A stretch of 10,610 nucleotides of DNA from an uncultured euryarchaeote (GCA_937872085.1 CALMQK010000004.1:1-10610), one strand, 5' to 3'. Positions 1-6,544 are shown, counted from the first letter of the stretch. Program-made: numbers and translations. Notes: generated by a model from the letters alone, not told the origin.

Positions 1-537
1 AAGGACGGCCAGAGGGAGGACGGCCTCGGGATATCGAGGAAATACGACTTTCAACCCGGCAAGTGCTACATCGTTGAGGAAAGCCCGCCAGACCTGAGCT
101 TCGATGCCTTCGTGAACATCCTATCGACTCAGGATGAGGCCTGTGCCAAGGTCACAGGGCTCGCGATCAGCAGGCAACACCCTGACATGATAAAGCAGAA
201 GTACGGGCTGGAGAAGACGCCGCTCTTCTGGTTGGCGACTCGCGCTGGGCAGGACGTCATCGCCCCTACGAACCTCGGGATCCTGACGCACACTATCATC
301 AAGTTCATCGAGGAGAACCCATGCGGGGTCATTCTTCTCGACGGGCTCGAGTACCTCGTCTCGAACAACGATTTCAACAAGGCCCTGAGGGTCGTCAACC
401 AGGTGAACGACCATGTGGCGCAGGGCAAGTGCAGGATAATCATCCCCGTGGATCCGAGGGCCTTCGACCCGAAGGAGCTGGCGCTTCTCGAGCGCAACGC
501 GGAGAAGATCCTCGGGGCGCATGCCGAGCGAGCCTAG
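1..537 (+). CDS. DUF835 domain protein, C-terminal part (5' end outside window)
   Basis: The frame is open from base 1 to the TAG at 535-537, giving the last 178 residues of a longer protein; the first ATG inside is not the true start. From about residue 18 to the end it matches DUF835: a GKCYIVEE entry motif, an LAISRQHPDMI segment, an FWLA segment, then VILLDGLEYLVSNNDF (about residues 110-125), followed by a predicted strand with IIIPVDPRAF and a LALLER helix. DUF835 is common in Thermoplasmatota and some other euryarchaea, often at the C terminus of proteins with PAS or other sensory domains; its biochemical role is unknown. The missing N-terminal part would decide whether this is a sensor. 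It converges on the GspF gene and overlaps it by 4 bases. The family call is firm; the function is open. Confidence 0.88.
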   Translation, partial: KDGQREDGLGISRKYDFQPGKCYIVEESPPDLSFDAFVNILSTQDEACAKVTGLAISRQHPDMIKQKYGLEKTPLFWLATRAGQDVIAPTNLGILTHTIIKFIEENPCGVILLDGLEYLVSNNDFNKALRVVNQVNDHVAQGKCRIIIPVDPRAFDPKELALLERNAEKILGAHAERA

Positions 538-2336
538 GATGCCAGGGTCGCGGTCGCTGCGTAGATCAGTTCTGACGTGAGGATGCACGCGCCGATGGAA
601 TACATCAGCTGGCCGCGCCCTCTCTTGCCTTCGATGCCCCACACGAAGTAGCTGACAACGGCATCCGTCTCCGCAAGGAACAGGCCAAGCACCAGGAAGA
701 AGGTCCCAGCACGTGCGCCTGCCGGTCCGCTGTCGACCATCGAAGTCAGTGAAAGGTAGATCGCGTAGGTCACGCCTAGCACGATGGGACCCAGGGCGTA
801 GATCGTCATCTTCATCATCGATATGGTGGGTTTGAGGCGATTCCTCAGTGTCGTCTCGAGCTCCCGCAGATCCCTCAGATAGGTCGCGAGGTCCATGGCT
901 AGCATCCCGGCTGCCAGCTCGTCCTTGGCCGCGGCCTCCTTCACGACCCTCAGCCCCTCGATCGCGTTCGATTCCGAGGTGGATATGGCCCCGAGGTCCG
1001 CGGCCTCGTCAAAGTCCTTACCGATGGCATTGGTCATGAACGAGAGCCTCCGAACGATCCCAGAAGAGGTCCGGTCAAGATTCTCGCTCGCGTGATTCAG
1101 CGCGGACTCGAAATTCCCGCCATCAAGCATCCTCGATCCTATCTTGAAGAGCGCGTCCTCAAGTCCGACCGCCACTTCCCTGCCTATCCCTGAGGCCCTT
1201 CCTCTCATCAGCCAGAGGGAGATCGGACTGACCGCTACGATCAAGAACATGACGTACTTGAACTGCCCGCTCGTGAGAAGCGCTACGGCCAGACAGCCCA
1301 GGACCGTGGAAGCGACGGCGACCGCCAACCATGTCGTGTGATCTTTCGGGAGCTTCTCTTGACCGCCGTTCCCGGTCTCCAAGGGATGCCGGGAGATCGC
1401 GTTCATCGCAACGAGCACTGCGATGGACGGGAACAGGACGTTCATCAGGAACATCGTCTGGAACGTCGATTGGGAACCGTCGACAGTGTTCAAGTTGCTC
1501 GTCCCTGGGCTGTCCATGGTCCAGAGATTCCACGACAGCATCGGAAGGAACGAACCCACCATGAGCGGAAGGAGTATGCCCAGGCCGAACATGATCATGC
1601 TAGGCGCTGAGAGTGACAAGGCATATTCCTCGATCCTGCGCTTGGTCCCGGAGACCATCGCCATGTTGGCCCTGTCAAGGGCCCTTCTCTTCCCATCGTC
1701 GGTGGATTCGCATGATGCGGTCACCATCGAGTTCAACGAGTCCTTCAGCTCATCGCTGTACTTCGACCATCTCCTCCCGAGCGCATGCAGCGAGTCCTCG
1801 AAGCTCGAATGAACGCCCATGACCACGCTCCAGATGCATTCCCGAAGCTCCTTCGAATACGCATTCTCCCTCCTTGCGGCGAATCTTATGGCCTTCGAGA
1901 GGGAGGGCTCGTGCCTCAGGCTCATTATCATCAAGCTGACGGATTCGGGGGACCCCTTCAGGACGCTGGCCGCGCGCTTCCTAGCTGCACTGTGAGGATA
2001 GGCCAGGATGGCCTCCCTTGACAGGAGAGGGAGGACGATCAGAAGGAAAGCCATAGGTATGATGAAACGGGTCCCGGTGAACAATACCAGAATGACCACG
2101 ACCAGGACGAGCACCGTCGACGAGACCACCAGAGCAGCCTTCGCGGCCGCGACCAAGGTCTCGAAGGGGACATCGATGCCCGCGAGCTCCTGGGACGCGC
2201 GAAGGTCCGATTCTCTTCCACCCATGTCCTTGCTCGTATGTCTTGCCGCCAATCCGACCTTGTCCGCGAACGCCTTCAGCCCGCTGCAAAGTGCCACATA
2301 CGATTGATGCGGCGGTCTACTGGCCTTCGTTCGCAT
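534..2336 (-). CDS. Archaeal type II/IV pilus assembly membrane protein, GspF/TadC-like
   Basis: A 600-aa polytopic membrane protein that should form the inner-membrane platform on which the GspE ATPase acts. It has two predicted helices at about 61-105, a cytoplasmic T2SSF-type domain at about 130-235, helices near 243-268, 293-312, 334-355 and 359-377, a second T2SSF-type cytoplasmic domain at about 385-500, and final helices near 507-531, 541-566 and 577-599. Two T2SSF repeats and roughly 600 residues are usual for archaeal GspF/FlaJ-like proteins. The ATG at 2336 lies inside the end of the upstream GspE gene (20-base overlap), with a GGAGG sequence about 10 bases before it, so the two are probably translationally coupled. 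Its TAG stop overlaps the TAG of the convergent DUF835 gene. The exact machine (pilus, adhesin or secretion) cannot be told from this protein alone. Confidence 0.88.
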   Translation of the reverse strand: MRTKASRPPHQSYVALCSGLKAFADKVGLAARHTSKDMGGRESDLRASQELAGIDVPFETLVAAAKAALVVSSTVLVLVVVILVLFTGTRFIIPMAFLLIVLPLLSREAILAYPHSAARKRAASVLKGSPESVSLMIMSLRHEPSLSKAIRFAARRENAYSKELRECIWSVVMGVHSSFEDSLHALGRRWSKYSDELKDSLNSMVTASCESTDDGKRRALDRANMAMVSGTKRRIEEYALSLSAPSMIMFGLGILLPLMVGSFLPMLSWNLWTMDSPGTSNLNTVDGSQSTFQTMFLMNVLFPSIAVLVAMNAISRHPLETGNGGQEKLPKDHTTWLAVAVASTVLGCLAVALLTSGQFKYVMFLIVAVSPISLWLMRGRASGIGREVAVGLEDALFKIGSRMLDGGNFESALNHASENLDRTSSGIVRRLSFMTNAIGKDFDEAADLGAISTSESNAIEGLRVVKEAAAKDELAAGMLAMDLATYLRDLRELETTLRNRLKPTISMMKMTIYALGPIVLGVTYAIYLSLTSMVDSGPAGARAGTFFLVLGLFLAETDAVVSYFVWGIEGKRGRGQLMYSIGACILTSELIYAATATLAS

Positions 2337-4092
2337 CCACCCAGCTCCTCCATTCCCTGAGCCCGGCCTCCGGACCCGAGGGGTTGAACATGGCCCGGGT
2401 CAGCACCTCGTTCGACCTCACACGCCACTCGTCCGCCCCACCTGACCATGGACCATTCCTCCTGACGCCGAGCTCGGAGGCCAGTTGATCCGCGTGGGCC
2501 CTCGTCTTGATGACGTCGATGATGGCTTCCGGGCTCATGCCCAGCGCGTCTGCGATTCCAGAGACGGTCTTGCACTGCGCCGAGAACTCCTTCGTGGGTT
2601 TCGCGCAAGTGCACCCTGGTTCGGTCCCGAAAAGACCGGTCAGCTGCACCCCTTGGGTGTCCTGTCTGACCTCGGCCACCTCGACGACCCGCCTGGAGAA
2701 CCTCGTCCCATCAGGGGACCTGACCAGCCCTATGACCACGACAATGTCGGTGGATGAGAACGCCCTCTCGGTGACGCCCAGGTCCTCCACCGCTCTGTCA
2801 AGGACCCCTTTGGCGGAGTTCCCGTGGATCGTTCCTAGCACCGAGGATCCGGCGCTTCCTGCGCGCATGCTCTCGTAGAGGACCTGGGCCTCCTGCCCCC
2901 TTACCTCTCCGATCACGATCGCGCTCTCGCCCATCCTTAGACTCACGCGCAGGGTCTCCTGGGCGGAAGCCGACCCTCTTTCACCACTCCCGTCGAACCT
3001 GAGCGATTGGATGTCGAAGCCAAGGGACTGCATCCTGTCGACCGATATCTCGGGGGTGTCCTCTATGAGGACGATCCTCTGTGACTTGGGGAACTCAAGC
3101 ATCATCGCTCCAAGGAGCGTGGTCTTGCCAGCACCCCTGCTGCCCGCGACGAGGACTGTCCTCCTGCCTATCACGCATGCCCACAGGAAGCTTGCGAGCA
3201 GAGGGGATATCGATCCGTTGCCGATCAGCATGGGCATCGTCCAAATGCCACGCGAATGCTTCCTGACGGCCAAGGAGATGCCCTTGTCGCTCAAGGGCGG
3301 ACTGACCAGCGTGACACGTGCCCCGAGCCACTTCATGTCCGCCTCGAGGACAGGATGCGCCTCCGAGAAGGGGAGCCCGGTCTCGAACTTCACCCTTGAA
3401 ACGAACCCTTGAAGGTCTCTCCTTCCAATGAAAACGTTCGTCCGACACTTCTGTCTGACACCTTGAACAGCGTCTGACCTAAGGACGACCTGCACGGGCG
3501 TCTGGCCTGAGGGGGAATCGATGTAGATGTCCTGGATCAGTTTGTCCTCGAGGAGGGTCTCCAGGATGCCGTATCCCGCGGTGTACTTGCAGAGGACGTC
3601 CGCGAGACGGTCCGCCTCCCGGTCCAGGTCCTTCCCGAGAGCACCCGTCCCCGTCTTTGCCGCCAGTTTCGAGTAAAGGAAGTCCTTGCCCTTCGCTTTT
3701 ATGTACGGCCGGACCGTCGCGAGGGAGTTCACATGCAGGTCACCTGGCATCCTGTCCGTCACCGCGGCGATCGCCTCCGCCAGCGCTTGGAGCTGGAGGG
3801 GACCGAGCTTGTACTCCGGCGGGTCGACGATGTACATTCCGCAGCTGGAGCTGTGCGGCGACGCGATAGTCACACCGACGCCAGAGACCTGGTATCGTGT
3901 GATGACATCGCGCTCGTCGAGACCGACTTCTTCCACCCAAGACGATGCGAAGCATGGACGCGTCTCGACTTTGGCCGCCCGCGCCACATTGCTCCTCGGT
4001 TTGATCCTGATGCACGCCGGTCTCTCGGCCTCCGGGGGAATGTCCGAGGACCTCACCGTTATGATCTTGGGAGGAGGTGCCCTGGGGATCAT
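2317..4092 (-). CDS. Type II/IV secretion system ATPase, GspE/TadA/VirB11 family
   Basis: A 591-aa cytoplasmic hexameric-type ATPase that powers assembly of type IV pilus-like filaments. Visible motifs are Walker A GSRGAGKTT (317-325), an aspartate-box region LIEDTPEIS (342-350), Walker B AIVIGEVRG (391-399, Glu396) and a His-box GTIHGNS (420-426). The N-terminal domain (about 60-300) carries the archaeal GspE signature segments TAGYGILETLLED and IQDIYIDSP. A C-terminal extension of about 100 residues follows the ATPase core and contains Cys494, Cys496 and Cys507, which I cannot assign. The ATG overlaps the stop of the 178-aa gene upstream (ATGA), and the 3' end overlaps the GspF gene, so the three form one operon. 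Family identity is firm. It could serve pili or a secretion role; there is no archaellum gene nearby to suggest FlaI. Confidence 0.95.
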   Translation of the reverse strand: MIPRAPPPKIITVRSSDIPPEAERPACIRIKPRSNVARAAKVETRPCFASSWVEEVGLDERDVITRYQVSGVGVTIASPHSSSCGMYIVDPPEYKLGPLQLQALAEAIAAVTDRMPGDLHVNSLATVRPYIKAKGKDFLYSKLAAKTGTGALGKDLDREADRLADVLCKYTAGYGILETLLEDKLIQDIYIDSPSGQTPVQVVLRSDAVQGVRQKCRTNVFIGRRDLQGFVSRVKFETGLPFSEAHPVLEADMKWLGARVTLVSPPLSDKGISLAVRKHSRGIWTMPMLIGNGSISPLLASFLWACVIGRRTVLVAGSRGAGKTTLLGAMMLEFPKSQRIVLIEDTPEISVDRMQSLGFDIQSLRFDGSGERGSASAQETLRVSLRMGESAIVIGEVRGQEAQVLYESMRAGSAGSSVLGTIHGNSAKGVLDRAVEDLGVTERAFSSTDIVVVIGLVRSPDGTRFSRRVVEVAEVRQDTQGVQLTGLFGTEPGCTCAKPTKEFSAQCKTVSGIADALGMSPEAIIDVIKTRAHADQLASELGVRRNGPWSGGADEWRVRSNEVLTRAMFNPSGPEAGLREWRSWVDANEGQ

Positions 4093-4625
4093 CTTCTCGC
4101 CCCTGACAGCGTCTCCGCGGCCTTCAGAGCGGCTTCGAGGCAGGAATCGGCATCGCCGCAGCTCACGTGCGAGATGCCGTCCCTGAGCCGCGCGACTAGC
4201 CCGGATGAATCGGAGACATATTCCAAGGGATCATCCAGCAGCAAGCGCTTGATCGTGGTCAGCAGTTGATCCTTACTGGCGGCGCATGTCCGACATCTTC
4301 TGTCTGACGGCCGCGGCGCTGATATGATCGCTCGGTTGAGTGAAGCGAGCGCGGACGCGGCCGCCGAGGCGACATCCACAGCTTCTCCTCGATACCTCTT
4401 GTGCATGAATCTCTTGAGGATGATCGCCTCTGGCTGTGCTCCTCCTGCAAGGACGTTGAGCACAGCCGAGAGACACTTGTTGTTGCTCAGGTCGTGGGCA
4501 CCATTGCATTGCGAACAATCGATCTCCAGCTGGAGCCCTTCATCTTCCGTGTAGCAATGGGGACAACCTGAATCCGGACCAATGGTAGGAGCGAGTTTCT
4601 TGCTGGGTCCTCGTCGCGGTGTCAT
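4089..4625 (-). CDS. Cysteine-rich protein of unknown function, first gene of the GspE-GspF operon
   Basis: A 178-aa soluble protein that I do not recognise by name. It has nine cysteines: CPHC (21-24) and CSQC (37-40) look like a treble-clef or zinc-ribbon knuckle pair, Cys51 follows in a segment predicted helical, CRTC (111-114) is a third CxxC, and Cys156 and Cys162 lie near the end. No signal peptide or membrane helix is seen, so it is probably cytoplasmic. Residues 48-130 look mostly helical. It is the first gene of the operon, overlaps the GspE start by 4 bases and diverges from the two pilin-like genes, so a regulatory or assembly role with the ATPase is a reasonable guess only. The ATG at 4625 is the first available; no strong ribosome-binding site precedes it. 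Confidence 0.8.
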   Translation of the reverse strand: MTPRRGPSKKLAPTIGPDSGCPHCYTEDEGLQLEIDCSQCNGAHDLSNNKCLSAVLNVLAGGAQPEAIILKRFMHKRYRGEAVDVASAAASALASLNRAIISAPRPSDRRCRTCAASKDQLLTTIKRLLLDDPLEYVSDSSGLVARLRDGISHVSCGDADSCLEAALKAAETLSGARR

Positions 4626-4723
4626 GCGTGAGCAAAGTCAGTGAGCGTTCTTGTAGGATTCCGGCATCCGTAAGCTACATGTAATCGGGGGTGAGGAAAG
4701 AGTCGTAACGGACGTTCGGGTCG

Positions 4724-5176
4724 ATGAGGGCAGATCGCTCCGGCGTGGCAGGGTTCTTCGAAGACCTGCCGGTTCTTATGTTCGTCCTTTCAGGTGTCTT
4801 GGCACTATTGCTGACTAGCGTATTCGTTTCAGAACGCATATCTGCCAACGGACTGGATGAGCAGCTTGACGCGGTTGCCAAGCGGATAGTGGACTCCGTC
4901 GCATCGGAGATGCTCTTCTCCTGCGGACCTGACGTACTGCCGACCGTCGCCTCCATATGTGCGTTCGACTACTCGGACCTGGTAAGCCAGTTGAGCGACG
5001 GTCGGGGCTTCGCTCTCTCTGTGTTCTCGCTGCATCCTTCGTTTGGTTGCATGCTCAACGTCTCCAGCGATCAAAGCAGCGCGCCTCGGTCGACGGGCTA
5101 TGCGAGCGAACTGCTCAACGCGCTGGGTGACAACGGCCTCAACATGGTCTTGGAGGTGAGGGTCATTGTCTGGTAG
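4724..5176 (+). CDS. Pilin-like protein with one N-terminal membrane helix (subunit 1)
   Basis: A 150-aa protein with a short basic N terminus (RADRSG, residues 2-7), an acidic pair EDL at 13-15, one strong hydrophobic helix at about 16-36, then an outward-facing domain. This layout resembles archaeal pilin-like proteins that accompany GspE/GspF loci. The domain carries Cys67, Cys79 and Cys109 and ends in alternating hydrophobic residues (VLEVRVIVW). The ATG at 4724 is chosen because an in-frame TAA lies at 4706 and no other start lies between; a GTG at 4745 is possible but would remove the basic segment. There is no clear ribosome-binding site. It overlaps subunit 2 by 11 bases and diverges from the secretion operon. 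I infer a filament or minor-pilin role; no named family was assigned. Confidence 0.78.
   Translation: MRADRSGVAGFFEDLPVLMFVLSGVLALLLTSVFVSERISANGLDEQLDAVAKRIVDSVASEMLFSCGPDVLPTVASICAFDYSDLVSQLSDGRGFALSVFSLHPSFGCMLNVSSDQSSAPRSTGYASELLNALGDNGLNMVLEVRVIVW
5152..5159 (+). promoter_or_regulatory. Strong ribosome-binding site deciding a TTG start
   Basis: GGAGGTGA lies 6 bases before the TTG at 5166 and closely matches the complement of the archaeal 16S rRNA 3' end. Its last three bases are an in-frame stop for subunit 2, so the TTG must be the start. Confidence 0.85.
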
Positions 5177-5696
5177 GTGCCGAGCAGATCGTCAGGGTCA
5201 GCTGGCGACGCTGGACGCGATAGTGTTCTTCTCGGCGGCGATCCTGGTGTCGAGCGTGCTCCTCTCCTACGGCCTCGAAGCGCCCCAGAGTGCAGAGATC
5301 AGACCGACCAGGGACCCTGCGAACCTGCTGGAGGTGTTCCTCAGAGCTTCGGTCGGGGTGGATATCATCCTCGACCTCGGCGAGCGTGCGGTCATAAGAA
5401 GCAACGAACAGATTGGCGAGTGCCTGAACATCGAGCTGCGCGGGCTTTCCGAGGGCTTGCCGATCAAGGCATTCCTGCCCCTGAACCAGCAGCTTTCCGA
5501 TACGTTGCAGCGACTCTGTGGTCTCTCGTTCCACCATCAGCTGGTCGTGTTGGACCCGACCTCCGAGGAGGTCCTAGCGATCGGAATGGATATCGACGGA
5601 GATGCCAGAAACACGTTTGCCAGTTCCATGGATATACTCGATGTCGACGGGACGGACTATCTGGTGATGCTGGTCATCTCCACTTGCGTCTCTTGA
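5166..5696 (+). CDS. Pilin-like protein with one N-terminal membrane helix (subunit 2)
   Basis: A 176-aa protein with N-terminal RADRQG (6-11), then QLATLDA and a hydrophobic helix at about 19-37, followed by an outward-facing domain with Cys86, Cys118 and Cys174. The GQxxTL(D/E)A pattern before the helix resembles pilin-like proteins of haloarchaeal and methanogen GspE/GspF loci. The start is the TTG at 5166: a near-perfect ribosome-binding site lies 6 bases upstream, and the TGA inside that site is an in-frame stop, so no earlier start is possible; the next in-frame GTG would fall inside the helix. It overlaps subunit 1 by 11 bases, suggesting translational coupling. Its 3' end overlaps a convergent gene by 23 bases. 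The role as a filament or substrate subunit is inferred from layout and neighbours. Confidence 0.8.
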   Translation: MSGRCRADRQGQLATLDAIVFFSAAILVSSVLLSYGLEAPQSAEIRPTRDPANLLEVFLRASVGVDIILDLGERAVIRSNEQIGECLNIELRGLSEGLPIKAFLPLNQQLSDTLQRLCGLSFHHQLVVLDPTSEEVLAIGMDIDGDARNTFASSMDILDVDGTDYLVMLVISTCVS

Positions 5697-6015
5697 AGAC
5701 ATCGACATCGGTATTGGCGACCTTTATCCGTTCCTTTGCATATTTCTCGCCGCGTCCGATGTCCACGAAAGAAACAATCATCATGACGACGAGTAGGACT
5801 ACGGCCAGATAGAGGTAGTTCTTGACGTTGTTGGTGACATAGATCGCTATCAGCGCTGGGATCAGGACATACAGCGCGTATGACAAGTATGTCATCCAAT
5901 TGGCAGGGACCTGTATGGCTGTCGCGTCTCCGAAACAGTTCTGGCACCTGTTCCTGATGGCAAACCAGGGCTTCATATTCAACTTCTTGCACCTGGGACA
6001 GTAGAGGTACTTCAC
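5674..6015 (-). CDS. Small zinc-ribbon membrane protein of unknown function
   Basis: A 113-aa protein starting with a zinc-ribbon: CPRC at 6-9 and CQNC at 24-27. Two predicted membrane helices follow at about 40-63 and 68-88, then a basic C-terminal tail (ending KRRKWR). Zinc-ribbon plus two helices is a common design for small archaeal membrane proteins of unknown role, so I give no function. The start is a GTG at 6015. A TATA-like box is centred about 26 bases upstream, which fits a leaderless transcript beginning at or very near the GTG. The gene converges on pilin-like subunit 2 and their ends overlap by 23 bases. It may be unrelated to the pilus locus. Confidence 0.78.
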   Translation of the reverse strand: MKYLYCPRCKKLNMKPWFAIRNRCQNCFGDATAIQVPANWMTYLSYALYVLIPALIAIYVTNNVKNYLYLAVVLLVVMMIVSFVDIGRGEKYAKERIKVANTDVDVFKRRKWR

Positions 6016-6036
6016 GCGAGGCGATACACCATCGTC

Positions 6037-6044
6037 ATATATAT
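6037..6044 (-). promoter_or_regulatory. TATA-like box for the zinc-ribbon membrane protein
   Basis: An alternating A/T run of 8 bases is centred about 25.5 bases from the first base of the GTG start at 6015, with a purine-rich GGAG just upstream on the minus strand. Archaeal TATA boxes sit about 26 bases before the transcription start, so this supports a leaderless mRNA. Confidence 0.6.
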
Positions 6045-6069
6045 CTCCGTGCGCGGTCCATGCAAAAAA

Positions 6070-6077
6070 GAAATTAA
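6070..6077 (+). promoter_or_regulatory. Possible TATA-like box for the 72-aa gene
   Basis: GAAATTAA follows a run of six A and is centred about 19.5 bases before the GTG at 6093 but 25.5 bases before the GTG at 6099. The second spacing is the one expected for a leaderless start, so this box slightly favours 6099. Confidence 0.4.
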
Positions 6078-6092
6078 CCGCTTCTCGCTTTC

Positions 6093-6311
6093 GTGATCGT
6101 GGACAAGGACCAGGAATACACTCGAGAGGAGAGACTGATCCTCGCGTCTCTCAGGCAGCGCAGCGGGAGGACGTGCAGGAGCTGTGCCTGGTACGTCCCG
6201 CGGGGAAAGCAGCGAGGTTGCTTCCCCGAAGGCAAGTATCGGAAATGGCTTTCGCCCGAGGAGTACGACTCCGGGTGCGAGGTTTTCAGGACCATCGAAC
6301 CGAAAAAGTAG
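6093..6311 (+). CDS. Small four-cysteine protein of unknown function
   Basis: A 72-aa basic protein with CRSC at 28-31, Cys43 and Cys62, a spacing (CxxC-x11-C-x18-C) that could hold a zinc ion or an iron-sulfur cluster. Residues 8-23 look like an amphipathic helix, and the segment YRKWLSPEEYDSGCEVF looks like a conserved core. No membrane segment is present. I do not recognise the family. The start is either the GTG at 6093 or the in-frame GTG at 6099; neither has a ribosome-binding site and an A/T-rich box 20-26 bases upstream suggests a leaderless transcript. The stop ends two bases before the 3' end of the convergent tRNA gene. Its regular codon pattern and cysteine arrangement make it credible despite its size. 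Confidence 0.68.
   Translation: MIVDKDQEYTREERLILASLRQRSGRTCRSCAWYVPRGKQRGCFPEGKYRKWLSPEEYDSGCEVFRTIEPKK
6303..6307 (-). terminator. T5 tract, likely tRNA-Leu terminator
   Basis: On the minus strand five T lie 7-11 bases after the tRNA 3' end. Archaeal transcription commonly ends at such T tracts. The tract falls inside the last lysine codons of the convergent 72-aa gene. Confidence 0.5.
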
Positions 6312-6313
6312 AG

Positions 6314-6398
6314 TGCAGGGGCGCGGATTCGAACCGCGGGACCACTGCTGGACAAGGTCCTAAGCCTTGCGCCGTTGACCGGACTTGGCTACCCCTGC
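6314..6398 (-). tRNA. tRNA-Leu(UAG)
   Basis: The minus strand folds as a class II tRNA of 85 bases. The acceptor stem GCAGGGG/CCCCTGC is perfect, the discriminator is A (complement of 6314), and the T stem CGCGG/CCGCG closes the TTCGAAT loop. The anticodon stem CAAGG/CCTTG encloses CTTAGGA, giving anticodon UAG (complement of 6360-6362), which reads leucine CUA. The long variable arm (about 13 bases) agrees with leucine. No intron is seen and CCA is not encoded, both usual for many archaeal tRNAs. Confidence 0.96.
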
Positions 6399-6440
6399 AT
6401 TGACCGTCTCAAAGATGCCTCAGCATCATTGGAGTCATCT

Positions 6441-6462
6441 GCCACCGGATAAATCCAGTGGC
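6441..6462. repeat. 22-bp imperfect inverted repeat upstream of tRNA-Leu
   Basis: The arms GCCAC-x-GGAT and ATCC-x-GTGGC pair with a single mismatch around a 2-base AA centre. The centre reads TTTATCC on the minus strand, 43-64 bases upstream of the tRNA 5' end, so it could be the tRNA promoter region, an operator, or chance. Confidence 0.5.
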
Positions 6463-6544
6463 TCCTCTCAGATGGCGAAAAACGACTTAAGCTTTGTCCA
6501 ATTCCTCCCCCTGCAAGAATGCAAGGAGCTCCCGACACAGCAGC

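Noticed and set aside
121..642. 173-aa open frame on the minus strand
   Set aside because: It is antisense to the clear DUF835 coding frame and its arginine-rich composition is typical of an off-frame reading of GC-rich DNA.
3733..4269. 178-aa and 166-aa open frames on the plus strand over the GspE 5' end
   Set aside because: The minus strand encodes the ATPase with clear motifs; these are antisense readings with arginine- and serine-rich composition.
5177..5812. 211-aa open frame on the plus strand
   Set aside because: It is out of frame with pilin-like subunit 2, which has a strong ribosome-binding site and a membrane helix; this reading has neither.
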